Shown: positions 1 through 12,300 of the stretch, piece after piece
Position numbering within the stretch: the first letter of the stretch is position 1
Layout of the letters: every line of letters starts with the position of its first letter
Assembly: GCA_949751835.1 (NCBI GenBank)
Contig: CATKHK010000019.1
Coordinates: forward strand, 372,001-436,000
Source: Blepharisma japonicum
Lineage: Eukaryota > Ciliophora > Heterotrichea > Heterotrichida > Blepharismidae
Direction: 5' to 3'
DNA length: 64,000 nt
Translations under genes and position numbers: made by a program
Notes under the pieces: generated by a model
Seen by the model: the letters and a program-made list of their open reading frames with translations, nothing else
Told to the model about the DNA's origin: nothing
Databases searched by the model: none

Positions 1-751
1 TTGCTATTAAATTCGTGCTTTTACGCAACAGTTTGTTACATCAGATGTGCACATTTTATAAATTTTGACTTTATAAATTAAATAAGAAAATTAATATACA
101 GCGAATTAGAATATTTCGAATTTTTTTGACTTATATGTGAAATGGATTCAGTTCTAAATATAATGATTTCATTATCTTGCTTTAAAATAATTCTGGATTG
201 CTTTTTAGAATTATATTTTCTTTTGAGCACCTTTGAGAATTATTTAAAATATATAATATTATCAATTCCTCAATAAAGAAATTAATTTTTTCCTTCTGAT
301 ATTAATTTGAATAGCTACTTACTGTTTGTCTTCTATTTAAAAATGATAAGAATGAAATCATATTTGCACCTCTTTGAAATAATAATTAATTTAAATAAAG
401 CAAAAAATTTTTGATGAGATCGAATAATAATTATTAATAGAATATTAGTCCAAAACAAAAAGAATTTTTTGGAGATGTCAAAACAAATCTTTAGATCAAT
501 TTTTTATCTTGAAGTAATTTTAAGTTTCACTTTAATATTAAAATGTAAGTTTTTTTTTTTGTTAAGAATTAAAACCTTCTTAGAAAAGCATATGTAATTC
601 TTAATAATTAATGTATTTATATATTATTACACTTGCAAAATTTTTTTTCGATTTTCTCCAAGCAAAGTTTACTGTTATCTTTATTATATAAATATATTGG
701 AAAAGTTCTTATATAAGTCCACGTAAATATGCTTAATTATTTGCCCTATAA
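1..751. other. AT-rich non-coding 5' flank of the first gene
   Basis: No open frame of note on either strand. The segment is very AT-rich, with homopolymer runs. Short blocks recur in the same order at about 5680-6340, for example the stretches around 105-150 and 300-420 against 5705-5750 and 5890-6025. This is therefore the ancestral 5' flank of the first gene, also carried by the truncated copy. No promoter element could be assigned. Confidence 0.6.
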
Positions 752-3700
752 ATGAATATTTCTCTTGCAGTAATCTTATCTACGTTGTCATGTGTATCAT
801 GCATAGGTAGCTCGGACTGGATCTTTAATTATCAATTCTCTGGTAAAGTTGGACAAGTTCTTGATGATTGGAATACCCAGAACCATGCTGTCAATGGTTA
901 CACAGCTGAAGTAGAAACTGGGGATATTATTTGAACTGATAGAGGAGGCTATTTTGATGGCTCGACCCTTATAACTCCACCCTCCAATTCAATAGTCCTA
1001 AGCCAAATGGGAATTCCAGAAAGCTTTACTATTGAATTTTGAAGTATGATTATTTCTGATGGGATGATATTTTCTCGCTTTGATAGCTCCAATAACATAA
1101 TGATATCGATCAGTGTATCATCAGGGATTATGAATTTTTGGGGATATACATCTAATCAACCTTTTCCAGGAGCTGTAAACAATGGACCTAACTATTCTAT
1201 TACTTATAGTAATTTCTAAATAGATGAATGGCACTATGTAGTGGGAACATTAAAATACAATGGGTCAACAACAACTGAAAAACTTTATATAGAAAGCAAT
1301 AGTAACTCAGTATCAGAAAATGGTAGCTATAATAATAACGGAGATGCCACTGGGACACATATAGGTTGTGATCCAGCATGCACTGCAGGATTTACTGGGT
1401 ATTTTTATTTTATGCGTTTAAGTAGCATAGCATATCCCACATCCGATTTAGGGACCGAATATTCTACTAGTTGTTCTGGTAGCTGTTCGATATGTCCGCA
1501 AACTCAGACTCCAACTTGCATATCAACTTGTGCCAATCCTCAATACCCTGATAGCTGCTCAACACCATGCAATTGTCCGAATAATGCAATAGCTAGCTGC
1601 TCAGATTCAGACGTAAATGTATGCATAATGTGTGATTCTTCTTGCTCAAGGACTTGCTCTGGCCTAACATCCAATGATTGCCAAGATATTACATTATACT
1701 GCTGGCAATATATGTTTCCATATTCCCCTACCCAAAAAGCTTGCTTATGATGGGTGACTTGTTCCGCTAATTGCTACTATTGTGAGGTTTCTAACACTTG
1801 TATAGAGTGCAAAGCCGGATATTATCTTGATAATACAGGAGCCTGCACATCATGCGATTCGAGCTGTAAACATGCTCAGGATCAGCGACTTATTGCTTAA
1901 GCTGTACTGCATCAGGATATTCTCCTTCGGCCTCACATACTTGTTTATGTGCAAATTCAGAATATGAAATTTCTATAAGTCCTTTAACATGCGGCAGCTG
2001 CGATTCCTCATGCACCACTTGTGCCGGTTCTGGAAGTAGCAATTGCAATACTTGTGCAGATTCCACTATAATTCTGCCATCATCTCCTGGAGCTTGCTCA
2101 TGCCCATCTAATAAATATATGTCTAGTAAAAATACTATGGCTTGCACAAGCTGTGATTCATCTTGCAATTCATGCAGTGGCCCATCTAGTAATGACTGTC
2201 TGACTTGTCCCAATTCAATTGTTTTATCATCTACACCAGATTCCTGCACTTGCAACTCAGGCGAATACATGTCAGTGCTAAATCCTAAAACTTGCACCCC
2301 TTGCCATAGTTCTTGCGCTACATGCTCTGGAGGATTATTAACAGATTGCTTAAGTTGTGCAAATTCAGCTGTTATGAGCTCTAGCCCTGGACAATGCATA
2401 TGTGATACAAATCAATATATATTTCAAAGCACTCCATTAATATGCCAAAATTGTCACAGTTCTTGTGCTACGTGCTCTGGAGGATCATTAGCAGATTGCT
2501 TAAGTTGTTCAAATTCAGCTGTTCTGAGCTCTAGCCCTGGACAATGTATATGCGATACAAATCAATATATATTTCAAAGCTCTCCATTAATATGCATAAA
2601 TTGCCATAGTTCTTGTGCTACGTGCTCTGGGGGATTATTAACAGATTGCTTAAGTTGTTCAAATTCAGCTATTATGAGCTCTAATCCTGGACAATGTGTA
2701 TGTGCATCAAATCAATATATATTTCAAAACTCTCCATTAATATGTCAAAATTGCCACAGTTCTTGTGCTACTTGCACTGGAGGACTGTTTACAGATTGCT
2801 TAACTTGTGCAAATTCAGTTCTTACGAGCTCTAGCCCTGGGAAATGTGTATGTGCATCGAATGAATATGCATCTCAAAGCTCTCCATTAATATGCACAAA
2901 TTGCCACAGTTCTTGCTCTACGTGTTCTGGAGGATTGTTAAAAGATTGCTTAAGTTGTGCAAATTCAGCTGTTATGAGCTCTAGACCTGGACAATGCATT
3001 TGTGATTCAAATCAATATGTATTCCAAGATTCTCCATTAATATGCAAAAATTGCCATAGTTCTTGTGCTACGTGCTCTGGAGGATCATTAACAGATTGCT
3101 TAAGCTGTGCAAATTCAGCTCTAGTCCTGGGCAATGCGTATGTGCATCAAATCAATATATATTTCAAAACTCTCCATTAGTATGCAAAAATTGCCATTAT
3201 TCTTGCGCTACATGCTCTGGAGGATTATTAACAGATTGCTTAATTTGTACAAATCCAGTTGCAATGAGCTCTAGCCCTGGACAATGCATATGTGCATCAA
3301 ACCAATATATATCTCAAAGCTATCCATTAGTATGCAAAAACTGCCACTCAGCATGCAGCACCTGTTCAGGACCTTTGCCAACAGACTGTACATCTTGCTT
3401 GGATTCTTCATCAACTTTATCCTCGAGCCCAGGATATTGCTCTTGTGAAGATACAAAATATATTGTTTCTAAATCTCCTTTTGTCTGTGGTGACTGTAAT
3501 GAAAAATGCTATTCATGCTCTGGATGAGGCGAAAATAATTGTTTAACTTGCAAAAATAGCGAAATTACTCCAAGTTCTGATGGATTTTGCAAGTGTAAAG
3601 ATAATGAATATATAATTTCAAAGACAAATTTACAATGTGGGGCTTGCGATTCAAGCTGCAGCTCATGCGTAGGCCCAGGTCCTGAACAATGTTTAACATG

Positions 3701-5033
3701 CAAAGATTCCAGCGTAGCACTAAAAGTTCAACCTTCGTCATGTTCAGGCTCTGCAAATGCAAGTAGCTCTCAAAGTGGAAAGAATGTTAAGGGTTTGTCT
3801 AAAGTAGGTGGGTTTCTTGTATCTGGAGGTCTCATAGCTGCTGGATTTTTTATATCCGTAATAGAAGGTAAAACGGGAACATTATGGACTTATGTTAATA
3901 TTGTTCAGCTTTTAGCTTTTATTCCACTTCAAAATATTGAAATTCCTGATAATCTTTATGAATTCTGAAAAGCTTTTCTTTCATACGCAATGGTCCCAAG
4001 TTTAGGAAAATTATTTTATGGAAACGATGGAGCTGATGATGCAAAACCATATTCAAACTGGCAAAAATATGGATACAAAGGAAGCTCATTTTTAGTTAAT
4101 GGAGGGGCAATGCTTCTGATTGCTTTAATAGTAACAGTATTATGAATTACTGTCTATTCTCTCAAATTTTATAAAAAAGAAAAAATTCAAAAAATTAGAA
4201 TTCCATTATTATCAAAATTCGAATGCAATGCTTTTATTAGATTATGGCTTGAAATTTATATTTTATTGATTGCAGCAAATATAATTGGAATAAATAACTT
4301 ATTATTTACAAGTCCAAGTGCAGTTATTGACTCACTTTTGTCACTGTTTACTCTTGCACTAAGTATTTTTCTCCAAATTTTATTTTTTATTATTATTTAC
4401 ACAAACAGATTCAAGATATATAAAACATCAAAAAAAATAACAGCGAAATATGGATCTTTATTTGAAGAATTTAAATTTAATAATCGCTATATTGAGCTAC
4501 TTTATTACCCATTTTTTCTGCTTCGCAGATTTATTTTAGTTATAAATCTTTATAATTCATCTAGAATCCCATTATTACAATGAATTATAAATTTATGTCA
4601 TTCGATAGCAACAGTATTATATTTGTTCAAATATTGTCATTTCAAAGAAAAAGAAACTCATTTAGTAAACTTTTGGGGAGAAATTCTTGTAGCAGTATCA
4701 TTTTTACTAACTGGTCCATATATATATGATATTTCTTCGATTATAGATACATTAATTCAAATCACTGTTATCAGTTTGACATTTTCATATTTGGTATTCA
4801 GCTATTATTTTTTAATGGTAAAAATATATGCCGCAATTAAGGCTAAACTTGGTAAGAAAACAAAAATAATAGTTATTCCAGAAACTATAGCAATAAATCC
4901 AAATGGACCTGAATTTAATGATTTTCACATAAGAGTATCACAATCAGACTTATTAAGCCAAGGATATTGCTCGAATGAAACAATATTAAGCCAAAGAGAT
5001 GAGCAAAAAGTTATCGATTTAGAACATATCTAA
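752..5033 (+). pseudogene. Frameshifted LamG / furin-like Cys-repeat / multi-pass membrane protein
   Basis: Start ATG 752 opens a signal peptide (MNISLAVILSTLSCVSCIG), the same arrangement as the intact paralogue at 9371. A LamG/concanavalin-like domain of about 200 residues follows, then about 12 furin-like Cys repeats (C..C..SC.TC.G....CL.C), then a C-terminal domain of about 8 membrane segments containing a YGSLFEEF...LLRR motif, ending at TAA 5031-5033. Many TGA codons read as Trp. A 15-nt intron lies at 1209-1223. Two lesions break the frame against its own repeats and the paralogue: loss of one base near 1868-1871, and a 10-nt deletion near 3119-3122 between two AGCT copies. The long membrane frame after the lesions is still open, so decay is recent, or the lesions are assembly errors. 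Likely role by architecture: surface adhesion or sensing. Function unknown. Confidence 0.8.
1209..1223 (+). other. 15-nt spliceosomal intron
   Basis: The sequence GTAATTTCTAAATAG contains an in-frame TAA. Removing it joins the LamG frame (phase 1) to give NEWHYVVGT, matching NQWNYVTGT at the equivalent junction of the paralogue intron at 9837-9851. The A at position 10 is the probable branch point. Confidence 0.92.
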
Positions 5034-6349
5034 ATTTGATTGTGCTCATATTTAAAAAAATAACACTTATAGTGTTTTTAAAATAAAATTTCGTAGCCCA
5101 TTTGATATTTTGCTTTTCTTTTTCTTTTAAATTTAAATTAAAAATCAATACATTAAAAAAATGTAGCAAATCACAAATATAATTATTGAATAAATTTAGT
5201 TTATTTTAATAAAGGTTTCAAGGCTTACATTAATAGATATCAATTATTTAATGATTTTGCTTTAAGATATAAGCGAGAGTATATTAGACATGACTTGGTA
5301 TATAACTTTAAAACTTTAACAGTCAAATATTAAAAGAATTTTGCAAGCTGATCAAAACAAAATTGCTGATTTTAATAAATTAATGTTAATTATAGAGTTA
5401 TTAAATAAAAATTATTTCAATTACCCTATAGGAATACCACTATAAGTACTTGAGAAGGATCCTCTAATAATCTTTAAAAAACAAATTATAGATTTATGTG
5501 GAGCCAATCAAGCTTATTTTTAATAGCTTACATCAAATATTTAAAATTTATAAATTTTTAGCTTTGAAATGAATTAATTTAAAAAGAGCTTAAAATATTC
5601 ATAGAAATATAATTTTTTTGATCTTTCAATTTGATTTTTATTTGGCTATCCCTTTAGTTAAATTATAATGAGAGAGAATTAATACATATTTAATATGTAG
5701 CAAATCAGAATATTTCTAATAGCTTGACTTGAAAATAAAATGGATTCAATTTATCTATAAAGACAATTAATTTCAAAAAAATTTTGAATTTCATTTTAGT
5801 ATTCTATTTTCTTTTAAGTTCCTGTGAGAATTCATGAAATAAATTTTAAAAATCAACGTACCAATAGTGAACTTAATTATTTTAATAATAATGTAATATG
5901 AATAGCTGATTACTGTTCATCTACCATTTAAAAATAATAAAAATGTAATTATATTTAGAGTTCTTAATAATGAGCCTTAAAAACTAATTATTACTATAAA
6001 TAAAACAAAAAATTTTTGGTGAGTTTACATTTTTTAAATAATATTGTTCAAATATATAAAATTTTATTTGAGCCTACAAAATAAATCTTTATATTAGACT
6101 TCTTCTTTTTACATTTAATTTTTAACTTTAATCTCAAAATATAAATTTTTTTTAATAATGGTTCTTAGAAAAAGCATAAGTAATCCTCCATAAGTGCATG
6201 CATTTATAGTGTGATTAGTTTACTACGGATGATTATTGCATTTTTAGTAATTTCTCGATTTTCTTATCAGTAATAAAATTTATTCAGGCTCCACTATATT
6301 TATACTTATCAATTATTTGAAGCATTGAAAAGTTCCTAGCAGTTTAAAT
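5034..6349. other. Spacer with duplicated 5' flank
   Basis: AT-rich with no gene seen. From about 5680 to 6340 it is a diverged copy of the flank at 1-720, shown by shared blocks in the same order. It then abuts the C-terminal part of a second gene copy near 6340-6350 with no ectodomain in between. The rest (5034-5680) shows nothing recognisable. Confidence 0.6.
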
Positions 6350-7681
6350 AGCATAGGCCCAAGTCCTGACCAATGCTTAGCATGCAAAGATTATAACGTA
6401 TCATTGCAAGTTCAACCTTCGTCATGTTCAGGCTCTACAAATGGAAGCAGCTTTCAAAGCATAAACAATTTTAAAAGTTATGCTAAAATCAGTGGGTATT
6501 TTGTATCTGGAGGTCTCATAGCCGCTGGGTTTTTTATATCCTTAATAGAAGGAAAAACAAGTACATTATGGACTTATGTTAATATCGTTCAGATTTTAGC
6601 TTTTATTCCACTTCAAAATATTGAAATTCCTGATAATCTTTATGAATTCTGGAAAGCTTTTCTTTCCTACACAAAGATGCCAAGTTTAGGAAAGTTATTT
6701 TATGGAGAAGATGGAGCTGATGATGTAAAACCATATTCAAACTGGATAAAATATGGATACACAGAAAGTTCATTTTTAGTTAATGGAGGTGCGATGTTTT
6801 TAATTGCTTTGGTAGTAATAATATTATGAATTATTGTCTACTCGCTTAAATTTTGTTCAAATGAAAAAGTTCAAAAGATTATAATTCCATTATTATCAAA
6901 ATTCAAATACAATGCTTTTATCAGATTATGGCTTGAAATTTATATTTTGCTGATGGCAGCAAATATAGTTGGAATAAATAATCTATTATTTACAAGTCTG
7001 AGTGCATTTATTGACTCAATTCTGTCATTATTTATTCTTATATTAAGCATTGTACTCCAAATAATATTTTTTATCATTATATACATAAACAGATTGAAGG
7101 TATATAGAAATTCGAAAAAAATTATAGCGAAATATGGATCTTTATTTGAAGAATTTAAATTTAATAATCACTATATTGAGCTACTTTATTACCCATTTTT
7201 TCTCCTTCGCAGATTTATTTTAGTTATAAATCTGTACAATTCATCTAAAATCCCATTATTACAATGAATTTTAAATGTATTTCATTCTATAGCAGCAGCA
7301 TTATATTTGTTCAAATATTGTCATTTCAAAGAAAAGGAAACTCATTGAATAAATTTGGCAGGAGAGATACTTGTAGCAGTATCGTTTTTACTAACTGGTC
7401 CATATATATATGACATTTCTTCGATTATAGATATAACAATTCAAATCACTGTTATTTGTTTAACATATTCATATTTGGTAGCGAGCTATTATTTTTTAGT
7501 GGTAAAATTATGCACCAAAATTAAGGCTAAGCTTAAAAAGAAAACAAATATAGAAGTCATCCCTGAAGCCACAAGAATAAATGCATCTGAATTTAATGAT
7601 TTTCATATAAGATCATCTAAATCAGAATTATTAAACTTAAGAAGCACAGCACATAATTCTATTGAAACAGTATTAAGCTAA
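6350..7681 (+). pseudogene. Internally deleted copy retaining only the membrane domain
   Basis: The frame begins inside the last Cys repeat (GPSPDQCLACKD) and runs through the same C-terminal multi-pass region as the gene at 752: LWTYVNIVQ, FIPLQNIEIPDNLYEFW, the YGSLFEEF...LLRR motif and LTGPYIYDISSIID. It ends at TAA 7679-7681. In-frame TGAs at Trp positions are conserved with the paralogues and no other stop is seen. The signal peptide, LamG domain, intron and nearly all Cys repeats are missing. The sequence immediately upstream matches the 5' flank of the full-length gene, so one deletion of the ectodomain explains the structure. No convincing ATG begins the frame. The open frame and preserved membrane segments leave room for a short expressed product, but pseudogene is the simpler call. 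Confidence 0.75.
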
Positions 7682-9370
7682 AGATATGAGAATAAAACTG
7701 CCGATTTAGACAAAAATTTTTTCATAAATAATAATACTTATAGGTATTTTAAAATAAAATTTCTTAATAATCATTTATTTTAAATATAGTAGGGATTTTA
7801 AATGAGTGAATAATTTATTTTCATTATTAATTATATCTTGATAATTTATTGTTTTATTTTTAGATATATATAAATATCATTTTTGTTATTGATATAAACT
7901 ATCTTTTATCATAAATTTATTCAACAATAAAATATTAAAATTTCAAGTATACTCCTTAATTTTTTAATAAAAAACTACTATATAGGCGATCCATGCAATG
8001 GACATAGAAGATAATAAATCTACTGCAAATTATAATTAAATAATAAATTTATATAGTATCTTTAATATTTGTTGTAGGCAGAATGCAGGTGGGGTGTGCA
8101 GAGTGGATTTATGCTTGAATATACATCTTAATGACTTGATCATTTTTAAATTCAAAAAACTTAGCCCTTTGCATAGCTAAAATAAATTTTGACTCGATTG
8201 AGCAAACAAAAATCAAATTTGATTTGTTGCTTTATTTATGCTCCTTTTTTAGATTTTGTATAAAGCTCAAGTTCTGCATATCATACCCTTATCATGGATT
8301 GTATAAGCCATGGCTTGACTGATGTGATTTGTCTCTGATATATCTGAGCATTGATTATGCTTACGATTTTTATGTATTTGAACGTCTTGCATAGTTGACA
8401 ATCATAATAGATATTTTGCACATAATGAAAATATCCGGGTATGTTTTATAGATCAAAGACAAATTATCGCAATCGATTTAAGTTCCTTTTTAGAAGAATT
8501 GACATTTACTTTTAAAATTCGTCCCAAATATGGAGAAAGAAACCAGCTAAGTCCTTATATCTAAAATTATCTAATTTCAAAAATCTTTGGCAAATCTAAT
8601 TAATAATAAGATTAGTTCCTTCTTAATGTAATTAAATATTAATATTTACCTAAATTATAAAACTATGTTATTTTGTAAGAAAAATAGAATTTCCAGAAAA
8701 TTATGACAATTATAAAGTTTTAAAGCTTTAATCTTGCAAAATTTCTTTAAAGGCGATAAAAGATAATCAAATAGGTCGCTCTGCATTAAGTTATGTTCAA
8801 AAGAAAAATTAAGGCCCAGGGATCGCTCTTTTGATGTAAAAATGAGACGAAGCAATCGTTTAAGTAGCCTTCCATAAGCTGCAAAATTATTCTCAGTATA
8901 TTTTCTGAAACTAAATTTTTAAGACTGCCTTCTTTTGTTTTCACTTCTATTTCAAAGCTAATTTTGGTTTTAAATTTTCAAAAAATTTCCGATTTTAAAG
9001 CTTCATATCATTTTGAAGTTAATAATTTTTGTTATCTCTGCGTCCTTAGTTATAAACTCATGATTTTGATTGGCTAATTTATTTTCACATACCGATATCA
9101 TAATTCAGCTAGTAATTAATAACATAAAAATATTTTGCTTACAGCTAATGTATCGGATTAGAAAGATCAAATCATTTTATTTATGCTAATATTATAATTC
9201 ATTTCTTTGACCTTAATCAAAATATTTGCACATCCTTTACGCTTTTCTTCTGTATTGTTAGAAATAATAATTTTATCTTTAAAGTAAATACTTTTCTCAT
9301 CATTTAGATATTAATAAAACGAACAACAACTGTGAATCCACATAAATATGCTGGATTATTTGAGCTATAA
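7682..9370. other. Spacer with possible unidentified coding relics on the minus strand
   Basis: No plus-strand gene. On the minus strand, reading TGA as Trp, a frame of about 69 codons ends at 8236-8238, and a second patch lies at about 8655-8960, where two neighbouring frames alternate. Composition is less AT-rich near 8080-8110. These could be remains of one decayed gene. I recognise no family, and the frames may be chance. The final stretch before 9371 looks like plain AT-rich flank. Confidence 0.3.
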
Positions 9371-12300
9371 ATGATTACTTTATTAGCAGTAGTTTTCTGG
9401 AATTTTACACAAGCAGGTAAATTCTATTTAGACGCCACTTTATTGTTTGATTATTATTTATATCAAGGCATTGGAGAAGTTCTTAACGATTCGAGTGGAA
9501 GTGGAAATCATTGTGTGAATGGATTCACAGCTGAGGTTGATAATGATTCTGATATAATTTGAACTAGCAGAGGAGCTTATTTTTCTGGCTCAACTTTGGT
9601 AACTCCACCTATTAATTCAGTCGTTCAAAATTCAATAACAATTCCATCATCTTTTACTATTAGAATGTGAATATTGATGATTTCAGACGGGACAATATTT
9701 TCACGTTATGATGGCTCGAAAAATATTTTGATAAAATTCAGCGTGTCATCAGGCTATTTAAAATTTTGATCTTATTCGTCAGGACAGACTTTTCCAGCTA
9801 CAGCAAACCCTGGGCCAGTTTATATAATCACTTATAGTAAGTTATAATTAGATCAATGAAATTATGTTACTGGAACTGTGAGCTATTTTTTGGGCACAAC
9901 AACAGAAACCATTTACACAGGAAGTTTATGAAGCTCATTAACATATTCAGGAAGTTATAGTGATAGTAGTAGCTCTGGCACAAATATCGGATGCGATCCA
10001 GGATGCACAGCAGGATTTTCTGGGTATATTTACACAATCACGTTAGTCGATTTAGCAGAATCTCTTACAAATATCTTGACATATTTTTCTTCTTCATGTG
10101 ATACTGGCTGCTCAGTATGCCTAAATACATCTGCTTGTATATCCACCTGTAGCAACCCTCAATACCCTGATAACTGCTCTTCGCAATGTACATGCCCTAA
10201 TAATGCAGTAGCAAGCTGTTCTAATTCAAATCTAAGTGTCTGCACAGTTTGTGATTCTTCATGTTCAAGAACTTGCTCAGGCCCTGCCTCAACGCAATGT
10301 GTTGACATTGTAAGTACCTATTGTGGAAGTCATCCTTACTCCTCAGTTCAAAAAAAATGTCTATGAGGAGTTACTTGTTCTACTAATTGCTATTACTGTG
10401 AAACAAGTTCTACATGTATTACATGCAAATCTGGGTATTTCGTAAGTTCAGGAAGCTGTTCACAATGTGATTCAAGCTGTAAAACTTGCTCAGGATCCTC
10501 TACAAACTGCTTAAGCTGTCCTACATCAGGGGTTACTCCATCATCCTCAGGAAAGTGTCAATGCGCCTCATCAGAGTATCAAATTTCTGCAAGCCCGTTA
10601 ACGTGTGGGTCTTGTGATTCTTCTTGCAGTACATGTAGCGGTTCTGGCTCAAATAATTGCTTAACTTGTACAAATTCGGCAATTACAATTTCATCACCTC
10701 CAGGAAGCTGCAGTTGTGGGACATCACAATATATGATTACACAAAGCCCTTTAACTTGTGGAAGTTGTGATTCTTCATGTAACACTTGCTCTACATCAGG
10801 ATCAAATAAATGCTTGACTTGTGCAAATTCTGCTATTACAATTGCATCACCTCCTGGGAGCTGTAGCTGCGGAACATCACAGTATATGGCTTCTCAGAGT
10901 CCTTTAACTTGTAATAATTGTGATAGCAGCTGTGGAACATGTAGTGGATCAGGAGCAAATAATTGTTTAACTTGTGCAAATTCTGCTATAACAATTGCAT
11001 CACCTCCTGGAAGTTGTAGCTGCGGAACTTCACAATATACGATTTCTCAAAGTCCTTTAACCTGTGGTAATTGTGACAGCAGTTGTAAAACTTGTAATGG
11101 CTCAGGAACAGGTAATTGTTTAACTTGTGCTAATTCTGCTATAACAATTGGATCGCCTCCTGGGAGCTGTAGCTGTGGAACATCTCAGTATATGACTTCT
11201 CAAAGTCCTTTAACCTGCAGCAATTGTCACACTAGCTGTAGCACTTGTAGTGGCTCAGGGGCAAGCAATTGCTTGACTTGTGCAAATTCCTCAATTATTT
11301 TATCAGCCACCCCAGGTTCTTGTAGCTGCAACTCCAACGAATACATGTCATCTTTAAATCCAAAAACCTGCAGTTCCTGTCAAACTTCATGTGCTACGTG
11401 CTCTGGAGGGTCATCTGCAGATTGCTTGACTTGTGCAAATACTTCAATCATTTTATCAGCTACTCCAAGCTCTTGCACTTGCAACTCTAACGAATATATG
11501 TCATCTTTAAACCCAAAAACCTGCAGCTCTTGTCATAGTTCATGCGCTACATGCTCTGGAGGGTTGTCTACAGATTGTTTGACATGTGCAAATTCCTCAA
11601 TTATTTTATCAGCCACCCCAGGTTCTTGTAGCTGCAACTCCAACGAGTACATGTCATCTTTAAACCCAAAAACCTGCAGTTCCTGTCAAACTTCATGTGC
11701 TACGTGTTCTGGAGGGTCATCTGCAGATTGCTTGACCTGTGCAAATACTTCGATCATTTTATCAGCTACTCCAAGCTCTTGCACTTGCAATTCCAATGAG
11801 TATATGTCATCTTTAAACCCAAAAACCTGTAGCTCCTGTCACAGTTCATGTGCAACGTGTTCTGGAGGGACAGCAGCAGACTGTTTGACTTGTGCAAATA
11901 CTTCAATTATTTTATCAGCTGCTCCAAGTTCTTGCACTTGCAATTCTAATGAATATATGTCCGCATTAAACCCAAAAACCTGCAGTTCTTGTGACAGCTC
12001 TTGTGCTACTTGTTCTGGAGCGTCATCTGCGGATTGTTTAACTTGTATAAATTCATCAATTACGCCAGCTACATCACCTGGATCGTGCACTTGTGCATCA
12101 AATCAATATATAGCTACAAATTCTCCTTTATCTTGCAGTAATTGTCATTCCTCATGCAAAACATGTTCTGGCTCTACAAGTAGCAATTGCTATACCTGCA
12201 CAGATTCCTCTATAACTCCAGCAACAAGTCCAGGCTCTTGCTCATGCTTATCAAATCAATATAAAATTACAAACAGTCCTTTATCTTGTGGGAACTGCGA

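Noticed and set aside
752-1750. Separate small genes suggested by ORFs ending at TGA
   Set aside because: The breaks are TGA codons at Trp positions or 15-nt introns. Paralogue comparison joins them into one gene.
1890-2399. Long minus-strand open frame opposite the Cys repeats of the first gene (and similar ones at 11839-13008)
   Set aside because: These are antisense shadows of the Cys-repeat code. They recur with each repeat, lack any independent start context and the plus strand is clearly the coding strand.
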